A DNA stretch of 32,595 nt from a virus (IMGVR_UViG_3300044675_005493:1-32595), one strand, 5' to 3'. Positions 7,353-15,819 are shown, counted from the first letter of the stretch. Made by a program: numbers and translations. Notes: generated by a model not told the origin, from the sequence alone.

Positions 7353-7529
7353 TTAAATTGGATATTGTTTTTTATGTTTTGGTCTGAATAAATTATTTAA
7401 CCACACCCTTCTTCTATCACACCCACAATCCTCATAGCCAAATAAGCGTGCTACAGCCATCGAAATGCGTTTGCCTTGTCCTAGGGTGACAATAGTAATT
7501 AAACGCTCTACAAAGTCACCTAAACCCAT
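7353..7529 (-). CDS. Small conserved phage protein with DCGC motif (58 aa)
   Basis: ATG 7529 follows directly on the stop of the 55-residue holin-like gene (TAAATG). The N terminus MGLGDFVERL, the central basic helix and the ending YEDCGCDRRRVWLNNLF (residues 32-48, Cys35 and Cys37) match a short protein I recall beside holin genes of Bacteroidetes phages. The function is unknown. The two cysteines close together could bind metal or form a disulphide. Its consistent neighbourhood suggests a role in lysis or the membrane; this is inference. Confidence 0.75.
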   Translation of the reverse strand: MGLGDFVERLITIVTLGQGKRISMAVARLFGYEDCGCDRRRVWLNNLFRPKHKKQYPI

Positions 7530-7697
7530 TTACGCTTGGTTTTTGTTGATAATACCCCAGATGGTTCCAATCAATGTCATAACCATACCGATAATTTCGC
7601 TAGATACGGCTTGGTCAATTAAACCTTTTGTTACCAATACACCACCAACGAATGTCAATGTGTGTCTGATGATAGATAGTACTTGCTCTTTTTTCAT
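7530..7697 (-). CDS. Putative holin, Pam3-gp28-like (55 aa)
   Basis: Starts at ATG 7697, two bases after the stop of the connector gene, and its own stop abuts the next ATG. It begins with the charged MKKEQVLSIIRH, followed by a hydrophobic segment (TLTFVGGVLVTKGLI, about 13-27), a short polar turn and a second hydrophobic helix (IIGMVMTLIGTIWGII, 35-50). This layout matches the small putative holins of the Pam3-gp28 kind. With the 93-residue protein downstream it gives two holin-like proteins in one cluster, perhaps a holin and a regulator (antiholin). Confidence 0.75.
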   Translation of the reverse strand: MKKEQVLSIIRHTLTFVGGVLVTKGLIDQAVSSEIIGMVMTLIGTIWGIINKNQA

Positions 7698-7699
7698 AA

Positions 7700-8281
7700 T
7701 TAAAATGTGAATTTGGTGTAATCTTCCTTGTCAGGATAAAAATTATTGTGAACTTTTTTACGTTTCTTGAAGTAAATTCCGCTCTCATAACCACCAGCTT
7801 TCACAGATGGGAATAAATCGTTTGCGCTGTAATCTGAATACTCTGGGAATAAACCTGTGTTGTTACACAGATAGGTTGTAAGACGTTGGGTATACCACTC
7901 AGCTTCATTTCTTACATCGTTACGGATGTATTGCATGGTTGGTAAATCAATACCCTCAGCGTATTGGTCTTGCGCTCTGGTGATACCTTTGTTGGTAAAC
8001 TTCAATGTAAGTGGTAAAATTGCTTCGTATAAAGCCCAGTTTGTTAATGATGGGATAACGTATTCTTCCAATAGGATGGCATAGTTACCAGTTACCCCTG
8101 TAATTGAGCCAGCTGTTTGAATATCATCAACCAATTTGTCATAAAGGGCTTTGCCCAAGATGCTTTGTATCTTAATGGTTTGTGCTTTTGTTATCGCTGC
8201 TGTAAGTACGTTTGCTTGTACGTTCTCCCCAACGAATGTTGTTTGTTTTAGGTAGCTGTCGCTTATAAATAATACTGACAT
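7700..8281 (-). CDS. Head-tail connector (neck) protein
   Basis: A 193-residue protein that should sit under the portal and join head to tail. It starts with FISDSYLKQTTFVGENV (residues 5-21), continues with AAITKAQTIKIQSILGKALY (28-47), and has a long middle helix with ITRAQDQYAEG and EAEWYTQRLTTYL. This order matches neck proteins (DUF6712-like) of Bacteroidetes phages. It lies directly behind the portal gene with one base between stop and start, which supports the role. The C terminus is basic and aromatic (FKKRKKVHNNFYPDK). Confidence 0.7.
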   Translation of the reverse strand: MSVLFISDSYLKQTTFVGENVQANVLTAAITKAQTIKIQSILGKALYDKLVDDIQTAGSITGVTGNYAILLEEYVIPSLTNWALYEAILPLTLKFTNKGITRAQDQYAEGIDLPTMQYIRNDVRNEAEWYTQRLTTYLCNNTGLFPEYSDYSANDLFPSVKAGGYESGIYFKKRKKVHNNFYPDKEDYTKFTF

Positions 8282-8282
8282 G

Positions 8283-9512
8283 TTATTCGGTTATTGCTGG
8301 GTTGTTATTTTCTTGTACCACCTCTAGGCCAACCATATCTCTAATTTCGTTTCTATCGGCAACTTGCAATAATGCTTGTTCTGATACTGTGAATGGCAAT
8401 GGTTCAGCTTTTATAAAATCCAATTTAGCACTAGTGCCATTAATTGTTAATATCTTGTGGTAAGCTTTTAATATGTGTTTTTGTAGTTTGTTTATAACTG
8501 TTGAATAGTATAAATCGTAAGCTTCCATCAACTCACTTCTACCACCCAATTGGCCAGCTGTTTTGATACCCAATAACATTGGTGATGTTACTTTGTTAGC
8601 TGTACACAATGCTTGCAATACGGCTTCATTTAACACCAAGAATTGCTTATCGCTGTCTGTGGTTTGAATTGGGATAAACGTAGGTGCCTGGTCTGTGCTT
8701 TCACCAAATGTCAACATGAATTTGTGACCTTTGTGACCTGTTAACTCAGACTTAATTTGTCTGAATAACTCATCCTGTTCTTCCATCTCTGGAATACCTG
8801 TGTTAATTTGCAACAAGTAGTTTGGTGATAATTGGTTTTTGATGTTGTTCAAGTGGTACATTCCAATTTCAAAGTCAATTTCCACATAAGGAATTGAAGC
8901 TGAATATTGTGGGATAGCGTAATATTTCATCGCTGGGTTGTACTCTTTACAGATGTAAATTTGGGATGGGTCTTTTCTTTCATCCATGCTGAATACAGCA
9001 TATGCTTTAGGTACATACTTTTTAATGTCACTCCAGTCATCGCTGTAGTAGTAGTATGGCATGTTACCATCCTCATCTGGTTTACCGCATCTTAATTTAC
9101 CGTAATCGATGTGATAAATTTCAGCGATGGTTTGTCTATCTTTTGACCAGATAATATTCAATGCATATGCACCATAAACGATAAGGTCCATTGCAATTTT
9201 GTAGGTTATGTCTTCCAAATTTTCGTATGGGTTTGGCATGTTCATAAACTTTGTTACAATTGCCATCTGGTCAGCTGGTAAATTCTCCGTTACAATTTTA
9301 AGACCATCACCTACGGTCATATCCTGTTTGCCAATTTGAATTGACTTATGTATTGCACTCTTTTCAAGCAATGATAAAAGATAATCTGGGAATAGGTTAT
9401 CCTCACCGTATTTGATAAAGTCATCACGTCTTGTTGTTACCTCAAGTAACTGTGGAACGTAAAGCTTTTCTTCTGCTATTATATTAATTTTTTTATTGGT
9501 CATAATTGACAT
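8283..9512 (-). CDS. Portal protein
   Basis: A 409-residue protein forming the ring at the unique head vertex through which DNA passes. Segments supporting this: FIKYGEDNLFPDYLLSLLEKS (about 32-52), typical for portals of Bacteroidetes phages; the central beta part with YHIDYGKLRCGK; and the C-terminal crown region VTSPMLLGIKTAGQLGGRSE (about 308-327), matching the 'P..LLG....GLGS' region of portals. Two starts are possible, ATG 9512 and ATG 9503; no Shine-Dalgarno sequence helps to decide. A TATATTTA element lies upstream at 9520-9527. It is the first head gene, placed after the fibre cluster. Confidence 0.85.
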   Translation of the reverse strand: MSIMTNKKINIIAEEKLYVPQLLEVTTRRDDFIKYGEDNLFPDYLLSLLEKSAIHKSIQIGKQDMTVGDGLKIVTENLPADQMAIVTKFMNMPNPYENLEDITYKIAMDLIVYGAYALNIIWSKDRQTIAEIYHIDYGKLRCGKPDEDGNMPYYYYSDDWSDIKKYVPKAYAVFSMDERKDPSQIYICKEYNPAMKYYAIPQYSASIPYVEIDFEIGMYHLNNIKNQLSPNYLLQINTGIPEMEEQDELFRQIKSELTGHKGHKFMLTFGESTDQAPTFIPIQTTDSDKQFLVLNEAVLQALCTANKVTSPMLLGIKTAGQLGGRSELMEAYDLYYSTVINKLQKHILKAYHKILTINGTSAKLDFIKAEPLPFTVSEQALLQVADRNEIRDMVGLEVVQENNNPAITE

Positions 9513-9548
9513 TTGTATTTAAATATATTTTTATGCGTTTTGGTCAAT

Positions 9549-10619
9549 TTAATAGTGTTGCCATTTACCAACCAAATAATCTTCAACCGTTGCTATATCA
9601 CCAGCGGATAACACATCATTATAAATTATTAACTCAGCAATCGCTTTTTTACCAGGGAAGCTACCATCCGATGTTGCGAACATCGCTAATGGTACAGCCG
9701 TACCAGGTGTTCCATTGTTATATGGTGTGGATGACACGGCACCATTTCTGGTTATAACAGTTTGTCCAGCATTACATACCATTCTGAATGTGTAGAATGT
9801 ATTATTATCAGCGGCTAATACAGCACCGTAGGGCTCGTTATTTGTCGCAACACCACCCAACACTTCTTGACTAGCTGAATTGCGGCTAAAATGGAAATTA
9901 TTTGAGAATGAGTTATCGATAAATCTTGAATAATTACCATCGCCTGTGTATTGTGCTGCAACAATGAATATTGTACAAGTTGTACCTATTTGTGTGAAAT
10001 TTGATGCTGTTACAAGTCGTTTATCACCGTATGTTAAAGTTGTATTTGGTATAGCAACACCGTTTAAGGTTACACCTAAAGCATCTGGTAATTTTTCAGT
10101 AGGTGCAATCAAATCGAACCCATTACCACTTATATCAGCCCATGATGAAACAAACTCACCAGCAGTTGTAACACCAGTGGTTGCATCATACCAAGCAAGC
10201 ATTGATGTTCTTGGAATATCACCACCAGTTCCGCTTGAACCGCTAGTTCCACTTGTTCCTGTTGAACCATATACAAATAAAGTACCTTGGTTATCGATGG
10301 TTCCTGTGCAATTTAAATAACCATCTACACCAAGATAACCAGTATATCCAACTGTTTCACTTCCTATCGTTACAGGTGGCAACGCTTCGATAGTTAAGTC
10401 ACCGTCAATGTGATAGTCTGTTGGGATAACTTTGTAATGACCTGGGCCAACTAATACATCACCAATAACAACATGTCTGTCTGGTCCAATTGTGTTAACT
10501 GTTGCACCAGTGGTTACAACTTGCAACTCACCACCAGGTGTGCTGCTCAGTACGTTCATGTACCCAGTTGTATCGCCTGTTACGGCAATTGCTGGTGGTA
10601 AGTATTGTTGGTTACACAT
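9549..10619 (-). CDS. Fibre-like protein with collagen-like stretch and concanavalin-like lectin domain
   Basis: A 356-residue protein, probably exposed on the virion and binding sugars. The N-terminal part (1-115) is Gly/Val/Thr-rich beta structure with HVVIGDVLVGPGHYKVIP. A short Gly-Ser/Thr repeat (118-133; GSTGTSGTSGSSGTGG) acts as hinge. The C-terminal part starts at LAWYDATTGV (about 142) and ends with ELIIYNDVLSAGDIATVEDY, a pattern of concanavalin-like LamG-type domains in phage and bacterial surface proteins. It overlaps the 56-residue upstream gene by 8 bases. It is the last gene of the fibre cluster before the portal. Receptor binding is inference. Confidence 0.7.
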   Translation of the reverse strand: MCNQQYLPPAIAVTGDTTGYMNVLSSTPGGELQVVTTGATVNTIGPDRHVVIGDVLVGPGHYKVIPTDYHIDGDLTIEALPPVTIGSETVGYTGYLGVDGYLNCTGTIDNQGTLFVYGSTGTSGTSGSSGTGGDIPRTSMLAWYDATTGVTTAGEFVSSWADISGNGFDLIAPTEKLPDALGVTLNGVAIPNTTLTYGDKRLVTASNFTQIGTTCTIFIVAAQYTGDGNYSRFIDNSFSNNFHFSRNSASQEVLGGVATNNEPYGAVLAADNNTFYTFRMVCNAGQTVITRNGAVSSTPYNNGTPGTAVPLAMFATSDGSFPGKKAIAELIIYNDVLSAGDIATVEDYLVGKWQHY

Positions 10620-10782
10620 TCGATAATAATTGTTCTATTTTTGCTTCTAATTCTGCTATTCTTTCTTCAGCTGACTTTTTAGGCGCTGGTACCTCAATAT
10701 TAGTAGTGTATTCCACTTCGTATTCACCATTTTCATTTATTTTGTGGTGAATGTGTATTGTTTGTATTGTTTCTTGTGACAT
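10612..10782 (-). CDS. Small acidic coiled-coil protein (56 aa)
   Basis: ATG 10782 lies 4 bases after the stop of the large collagen-like protein, and the stop at 10612 overlaps the start of the lectin-like gene. The N-terminal half is polar (His and Ile alternating, then Glu and Tyr), and the C-terminal half (SAEERIAELEAKIEQLL) is a clear heptad coiled coil. It could be a fibre chaperone or attachment helix, judging from its place between two fibre genes. No family is recognised. Confidence 0.65.
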   Translation of the reverse strand: MSQETIQTIHIHHKINENGEYEVEYTTNIEVPAPKKSAEERIAELEAKIEQLLSNV

Positions 10783-10786
10783 ATTT

Positions 10787-12655
10787 TTATGAGTTTAATT
10801 CTGTTTGCCAAACTATCGGTAAGGTTCTGTCATTAGCAAAAGATAGTTTCATTACTGGCCATGTGTTATTTTCTAGGAAGTATGAAAAGTTTGATGGCAT
10901 TGTGGTATATGTACTAGCTGTGTCATCAAATATCATCCACTGGTTTGTTTTAATGGTCGGATATACTGATGTAACGTGTGACATTTCATATGTTTCACGG
11001 TAACCTTGTGACCATTCAAAGTCGTTATTAGCCCTTTGTGGATAAAGCATAATAAACCAGAACTGTTCTTCAGTTGTACCAGTATGCTGATAGTTGTAGT
11101 CCCACGTTGACCATACCAAGTCACTGTAACTAGGACAAGTAACTGTTAATTCACTTTCATATTGTTTTGCGTATGGTGAATTTTGGTGTGGGTGGTTGTT
11201 GTAAATACCCACTTTGCAGTATGCTGTACCAGTTATTTTCGAATTGATAAACCCACCCAATTTTTTAATTTTTTCACCTGGTTTTAATGTGAATGGTACA
11301 ATATAACCCCATACCTTTGTGATGTATCCATCACCAGTACCACGGTCAATTCTTTCACTGTTAAAGTAAGTTGTTTTCCATTGGTCTAATAATGTACCAT
11401 AATAGTCATATTTTGTTTGGCCAGTGTAATGTACTTGGGTATTTAAATACGTTGCAGCACCACCACCGCCACCAGCGGATGATGTACCACTAGTACCAGC
11501 TGGCCCAGCTGTTCCACTTGTACCTGTCGCTCCACTCGAGCCCGATGAGCCAGTTGCTCCAGCAGCACCGCTGCTACCTGATGAGCCGCTAGCACCATTC
11601 GTACCGCTAGCACCATTTGTTCCACTAACACCATTCGTACCGCTCACACCAGCTGTACCGTTGCTTCCTAAGATACCAGATGCAACACTACTAAAGTACA
11701 TATCGAATGCTGCAATGTTACACCACTCACCAGTTGATAATGGGTTTTCTAAAACAGCTTTTATATAGAATGTTAAACCTTGGTTATAATCCGCTTGAAT
11801 GTTATATGAGCTAAGTGATAAAACTCTTGTTCTACCAACACCAGAATAACTAACATCAAAATCAGCTGATAAATCTATTGTTTGTAATGTTGATGTTGTG
11901 TATGTGTTGCTCTCACCGTTAAAGGTGCTTTTTGTTATAATCAATTGTAAGCTAGCGTATTCAACTTCAGTTCCAGTTGGTACAGACTGAGTACTATTCG
12001 GTCTTCTAACTAATGTTACATCAGTAATTTTTTTACCAGAAAATGCACCTATATTTTGTATACCAAAAGAATTAGATGGAACATCACTTTCATCCAAAAA
12101 TGAGCTTTGGTACATAGTTAAATTAGTTTGGCCATAACCAGCACCAATTAGGCTTGCATTAACATAACCTTCAACAGCACCATTTGGGTTAAAACTAGCG
12201 TAGTCACTAGCATTTCCATTCATTGCAACATCCTCAGTTACTTTAGCCAATGATGCTCCGCTTGTTCCAGATACACCGCTGGTTCCATAAGATAATCCAG
12301 ACGTACCACCAGCACCACTTGTTCCACTTGAGCCATTAGCACCATCGATACCATTTATACCAGCTGTTCCACTTACACCAGATGAGCCAGATGTACCAGC
12401 CAAACCTTGTGAACCAGGGGCACCATCTTGACCGCTAGTTCCACTAGCACCGCTGCTACCAGATGAACCTTTAGTGCCGTTAGCACCAGAGCTACCAGAT
12501 GACCCTTGCATCGCATAACCGCTTGTTCCGAATGTTATTACTTGACTACCTTTTTTTATGCTTGGTAAACCATTTTCATTTATGAAAAATGCGTATTGGT
12601 CACCTGTGGTTGTTGTTCCAGTTGTTGAACCAGAATACATTACTATTTTACTCAT
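10787..12655 (-). CDS. Large collagen-like fibre protein with two Gly-X-Ser blocks
   Basis: A 622-residue protein, probably a trimeric virion fibre. A short N-terminal domain (1-45; VMYSGSTTGT and QYAFFINENG) may attach to the virion. The first block of collagen-like triplets spans about residues 50-135, a beta-rich domain follows (about 140-330), then a second block (about 336-400) and a C-terminal domain rich in Tyr and Trp (about 405-622) that may bind the receptor. Triplets are mostly Gly-Ser/Thr/Ala/Val-Ser with almost no proline, unlike animal collagen. The gene overlaps the 63-residue upstream gene by 8 bases. Frequent Ser and Thr offer possible glycosylation sites; this is inference. 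Confidence 0.8.
   Translation of the reverse strand: MSKIVMYSGSTTGTTTTGDQYAFFINENGLPSIKKGSQVITFGTSGYAMQGSSGSSGANGTKGSSGSSGASGTSGQDGAPGSQGLAGTSGSSGVSGTAGINGIDGANGSSGTSGAGGTSGLSYGTSGVSGTSGASLAKVTEDVAMNGNASDYASFNPNGAVEGYVNASLIGAGYGQTNLTMYQSSFLDESDVPSNSFGIQNIGAFSGKKITDVTLVRRPNSTQSVPTGTEVEYASLQLIITKSTFNGESNTYTTSTLQTIDLSADFDVSYSGVGRTRVLSLSSYNIQADYNQGLTFYIKAVLENPLSTGEWCNIAAFDMYFSSVASGILGSNGTAGVSGTNGVSGTNGASGTNGASGSSGSSGAAGATGSSGSSGATGTSGTAGPAGTSGTSSAGGGGGAATYLNTQVHYTGQTKYDYYGTLLDQWKTTYFNSERIDRGTGDGYITKVWGYIVPFTLKPGEKIKKLGGFINSKITGTAYCKVGIYNNHPHQNSPYAKQYESELTVTCPSYSDLVWSTWDYNYQHTGTTEEQFWFIMLYPQRANNDFEWSQGYRETYEMSHVTSVYPTIKTNQWMIFDDTASTYTTMPSNFSYFLENNTWPVMKLSFANDRTLPIVWQTELNS
11440..11647 (-). repeat. 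Second collagen-like triplet block
   Basis: Codes about 69 residues of Gly-X-Ser/Thr/Gly triplets in the 622-residue fibre, including NGASGTNGASGSSGSSGAAG and a final GGGGG. At DNA level this gives an imperfect 9-base periodic repeat of the accacta-type. Confidence 0.8.
12256..12523 (-). repeat. First collagen-like triplet block
   Basis: Codes roughly 90 residues of Gly-X-Ser/Thr/Gly triplets near the N terminus of the 622-residue fibre. One short section (QDGAPGSQGLAG) is closest to classical collagen and contains the only prolines. Confidence 0.8.
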
Positions 12656-12839
12656 ATTCGTTTGTTTCTTTTAATTCGATATTATAATGTTGCATTGCTT
12701 CTTCATCTGTTTCAAAAAAGTCCCACCCAACATTCTCACCTTCGGGTGTCCATGCGGTGTTGCATTTTAACATATTTCTTGGTTCACCAGTTGTTAAGTC
12801 AACATAGTCACCTTCTTCTAAATATAATTTGTATTGCAT
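12648..12839 (-). CDS. Small acidic protein in the fibre cluster (63 aa)
   Basis: A 63-residue acidic protein starting at ATG 12839, six bases after the leucine-rich-repeat gene, and overlapping the start of the next fibre gene by 8 bases. It contains LEEGDYVDLTTGEPRNM and a C-terminal DFFETDEEAMQHYNIEL helix. Aromatic and acidic residues are frequent and there is no membrane segment. Coupling with fibre genes at both ends suggests a small fibre chaperone or linker, but no family is recognised. Confidence 0.65.
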   Translation of the reverse strand: MQYKLYLEEGDYVDLTTGEPRNMLKCNTAWTPEGENVGWDFFETDEEAMQHYNIELKETNEYE

Positions 12840-12844
12840 CGTTT

Positions 12845-14335
12845 TTATCCTGTTATTGTCCAGCCCTTGCTGGTTAATATCGCTCTATCACCAGCTGTTA
12901 AACCAGCAGCACCTGTGGCACCTGTGATGTTTATCGTTTTACCAGCTGTTGCTGCTGTGGCCGCTATGTCATTAAACAATGTTACCAATGCAGCTGTGCT
13001 TAGGTTGGTGTATGATACGTTTATTTGTGGTGATGTACCAGCAAAGGTTGAAGCTGTATTTGTAAATCTCAATGAACTTAAATCAACTTTGGTCGTGGAT
13101 GAGTTACCGTTTAAAGCGAACCTTGACATACGAAATGGTATACTTAAATTATCCAACCTAAAGCAGCTTAAAAAAGCTGTGTTCGCATCTATTTGGTTTG
13201 TATTGGTTGACGCAAATCCATTAAAATTTAACGTCTTTAAATTGCTACAACCAGAGAATGTCGAACTCATGCTTGTTATACCAGTACCATTGCCAGCTGG
13301 CATAACAATGCTAGTTATTGCTGAGCAGTTTTGAAATGTATTAGCTAAACCTGTGACAGCACTACCCACTATAACCGAACTTAAATCAAGTTCATATAAT
13401 GAGTTACAGTTATTAAAGGCGGTTGTTAACGCAGTAGATAAATTTAAACTTATGTTAGATGGTAATCTAATTTCTTTAACAGATACGCAGTTTTGGAATG
13501 CACTCTGTAATGTTGTGATGACCCCTACGTTTCGACTTATATCTATTAATTCAAGTGACCTACAAGCAGTGAAGGTACCATTCAAACTTGTAAAATCAAG
13601 TGATGTTGGTAACACAAGCTCTTTTAAACCACCTATGTTGAATGCACCAGCAACGTTGTTTATGGTACAATCTTGTGGAAAAACAAGGCTTTGTAATTTA
13701 AAGTTATTATCATGGGACTGGAGCATATTAGATATACCCAAAATATCGTTTTCAGTTGAGCTTGGTAAATCAATCCTTTCTAAATCGCTGCTACTGGTGC
13801 CGTTAAAAAATGATGATAGCGTACCAGCTGTATAAACCGATGGTAATTTAATATATCTTAAATATTTACAGTTTATACCAGCGTTTGTTGATATACTGAA
13901 CCACGTGTTTAATGGTATGTCTGGGTTTGTACCAAAATAAGCCTCTAATACACTACCAAAAATAAAGCTGTTAAAAGTTTTACCACTTGCATCGGAAGCG
14001 TTCTTATACGGTCTGGCATTTGTTAAGGTAACACCAGCATCACAATATATTCTAACAACCCAGACTTTGTATGTTGGGTATCTATCATTTGTTACCACCG
14101 TGCCACCAGTTGTGTATACGTGTTCGGCAACCCATGAACCAGAATTGCTTTCTATGACACCATCACCCCAATCAACATAGGTATTACCCACACCAGTCTT
14201 TGCTATCTGAAATGCTGTGTATGGGGTTAAATCAGAGACTAAATAAACCATCTCATTTGACCCAACGTTTAATCGTGGCCATTCATATGGTCTTTCATAT
14301 AATATGGGCTCTGGGGCTGAAAATCTAAAAGCCAT
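12845..14335 (-). CDS. BspA-type leucine-rich-repeat fibre protein with PKD-like N-terminal domain
   Basis: A 496-residue protein, probably a surface-exposed adhesin of the virion. The N-terminal domain carries VDWGDGVIE (54-62) and HVY (72-74), a pattern of PKD-type immunoglobulin-like domains. From about residue 150 it has a series of roughly 22-25-residue repeats with the pattern 'F.nC.sL..I.lP' (for example AFQNCVSVKEIRLPS, TFQNCSAITSIVMP, TFSGCSNLKTLNF), which is the BspA or LRR_5 type common in Bacteroidota surface proteins. The last 60 residues (AALVTLFNDI through RAILTSKGWTITG) resemble the end cap of such proteins. The stop of the upstream gene abuts its ATG. Its repeats may be borrowed from the host; this is inference. 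Confidence 0.8.
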   Translation of the reverse strand: MAFRFSAPEPILYERPYEWPRLNVGSNEMVYLVSDLTPYTAFQIAKTGVGNTYVDWGDGVIESNSGSWVAEHVYTTGGTVVTNDRYPTYKVWVVRIYCDAGVTLTNARPYKNASDASGKTFNSFIFGSVLEAYFGTNPDIPLNTWFSISTNAGINCKYLRYIKLPSVYTAGTLSSFFNGTSSSDLERIDLPSSTENDILGISNMLQSHDNNFKLQSLVFPQDCTINNVAGAFNIGGLKELVLPTSLDFTSLNGTFTACRSLELIDISRNVGVITTLQSAFQNCVSVKEIRLPSNISLNLSTALTTAFNNCNSLYELDLSSVIVGSAVTGLANTFQNCSAITSIVMPAGNGTGITSMSSTFSGCSNLKTLNFNGFASTNTNQIDANTAFLSCFRLDNLSIPFRMSRFALNGNSSTTKVDLSSLRFTNTASTFAGTSPQINVSYTNLSTAALVTLFNDIAATAATAGKTINITGATGAAGLTAGDRAILTSKGWTITG

Positions 14336-15769
14336 TTATGGTATAATTGTTACGTAAACCTCACCTGTAATATCACCCATTGGGATATATTGCGATGTTA
14401 TTTTTGCTGAGCCAGAAGCTGGTTGTATATATGGGAATACAGCCGCTTGTGTTGCTATCGATACTGATGAGTTGTAAGGGATAAAATCAACGTTGGTTGT
14501 GGCTGTTATATTTGCATTGGTGTATGTGCACTCATAATAGGTTGTTCCTGCGTTATATGTGAACCCTGTTTGTGGTAATGTAACGTTTGTAAACCTACTA
14601 ACACCAACCATACCACTTGAACCGCTGCTTCCGCTTGAACCAGCTACTGCACCTACGGTGGTTAATACGAATGAATAGTATGCTGTACCCTCAGTTATCC
14701 ATTGGACGCTATGTGATGATGCATTTACAATGTAAATTTTAACTATCATCCTGTTAGTTGGGTCAACAGTTGTTGTGCTTAATGTAAGGTCCGTTGTCAC
14801 CTCAACTGGGGTAACACTATCAATCCATCCAATTGTGCCATTACCAGTGCTTAAAACAGGTCCTATGCCTGTTCCACTGGCATCAGCCAATTGAATTGTC
14901 ACATAAGTATCTATTTGATGGTTTTGGTTTGTTTTTAAATAGTGTAAGTGGAAACGTTGTGTACCACCTGGTATTGTTGCGAACCCAAACTCTGGGGTTA
15001 AAAATTGTTGAACCAACACTGGTGTTGAATTATTACCAGTTTTCGTTACGCTTTGCTGTGCTGATGTTGATGGTACAGTTGATAATACTTTATATGGGCT
15101 CACATCGCTTGACTGCGACTGGTTGAAATAATAGACCTGGCCAGCACTAATTCCACTAGCACCACTTGAGCCACTGGTTCCAGATGACCCTGTTAAACCA
15201 GATGAAGCTGATGAGCCACTTGAACCGCTAACACCACTTGTCCCATTTACACCGCTTGTTCCGCTGATACCAGAGGTGCCTGTTAAACCACTACTTCCGC
15301 TACTTCCACTCGTTCCTGTAGCACCTGTGCCACCACTACTTCCGCTTGAACCTGTAATACCACTGGTACCGCTTATTCCGTTTGTTCCACTAAAACCGCT
15401 GGTCCCACTCGAACCAGATAATGGGTTGTTAATTACGGTTGTGTTTTGTGTTTGGTTTTCAATGATGGTTGGGGTTGGTCCAATCATAAAGAACTGGCTA
15501 TCCTCAATGGTTGTTCCGTTCTTCTTTAACTTATAATCGTAATACCCATCGTATTTAAGGAAAATAGTACCACCAGTTAAATTTTCTGTTCCACCTGTTA
15601 TGCTGGTGAATTGACACTTAAACCAGTTGTCTGTAATCGTTTGTATTATAGGTTTAACTGTTTTCGGTATATTTTCCGTAACTTGGGTCAACTCAAGTGT
15701 AATCGTATCACCTGTTGTAATTGCGTGATAGAATACCACTTCATTTGTCGCAAATTGGTTTATCTTCAT
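14336..15769 (-). CDS. Collagen-like fibre protein, first gene of the leftward unit
   Basis: A 477-residue protein. The N-terminal domain (1-105) is a beta-rich module with TTGDTITLELTQV and GGTIFLKYDGYYDYKL, resembling baseplate or attachment domains of fibre proteins. Residues about 118-208 are an almost unbroken set of Gly-X-Ser/Thr triplets (for example GTSGVSGSSGSS). A beta-rich domain follows (about 210-375), then a short second repeat (GSSGSSGSSG, about 378-387) and a C-terminal domain. The ATG at 15769 lies 19 bases after a TATATTTA element (15789-15796). It should form a trimeric fibre; order and size relative to the next large collagen-like protein suggest both are parts of one adsorption apparatus. 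Confidence 0.8.
   Translation of the reverse strand: MKINQFATNEVVFYHAITTGDTITLELTQVTENIPKTVKPIIQTITDNWFKCQFTSITGGTENLTGGTIFLKYDGYYDYKLKKNGTTIEDSQFFMIGPTPTIIENQTQNTTVINNPLSGSSGTSGFSGTNGISGTSGITGSSGSSGGTGATGTSGSSGSSGLTGTSGISGTSGVNGTSGVSGSSGSSASSGLTGSSGTSGSSGASGISAGQVYYFNQSQSSDVSPYKVLSTVPSTSAQQSVTKTGNNSTPVLVQQFLTPEFGFATIPGGTQRFHLHYLKTNQNHQIDTYVTIQLADASGTGIGPVLSTGNGTIGWIDSVTPVEVTTDLTLSTTTVDPTNRMIVKIYIVNASSHSVQWITEGTAYYSFVLTTVGAVAGSSGSSGSSGMVGVSRFTNVTLPQTGFTYNAGTTYYECTYTNANITATTNVDFIPYNSSVSIATQAAVFPYIQPASGSAKITSQYIPMGDITGEVYVTIIP
15145..15415 (-). repeat. Collagen-like triplet block in first fibre gene
   Basis: About 90 residues of Gly-X-Ser/Thr/Gly triplets, with almost no proline, encoded by imperfect 9-base units. 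Confidence 0.8.
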
Positions 15770-15795
15770 TTTAAACTAGTTTCTTATATAAATAT

Positions 15796-15814
15796 AAACA
15801 AAATCATTTTGTTT
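15796..15814. promoter_or_regulatory. 19-bp perfect palindrome, candidate operator
   Basis: AAACAAAATCATTTTGTTT is a perfect dyad with 9-base arms around a single centre base (15805). It overlaps by one base the TATATTTA element in front of the first leftward gene, so a bound protein could block or help transcription from there. No matching repressor gene is obvious; the winged-helix protein at 17284-17712 or the sigma factor are candidates. Confidence 0.45.
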
Positions 15815-15819
15815 TAAAT

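Noticed and set aside
12834-13334. 166-codon rightward frame, and the 160-codon one at 13353-13835
   Set aside because: Both are antisense shadows of the leucine-rich-repeat gene, whose repeat pattern is clear on the minus strand.
11443-15415. Short periodic DNA repeats resembling tandem or CRISPR-like repeats
   Set aside because: They are imperfect 9-base units that encode Gly-X-Ser triplets in frame; there are no unique spacers of constant length.
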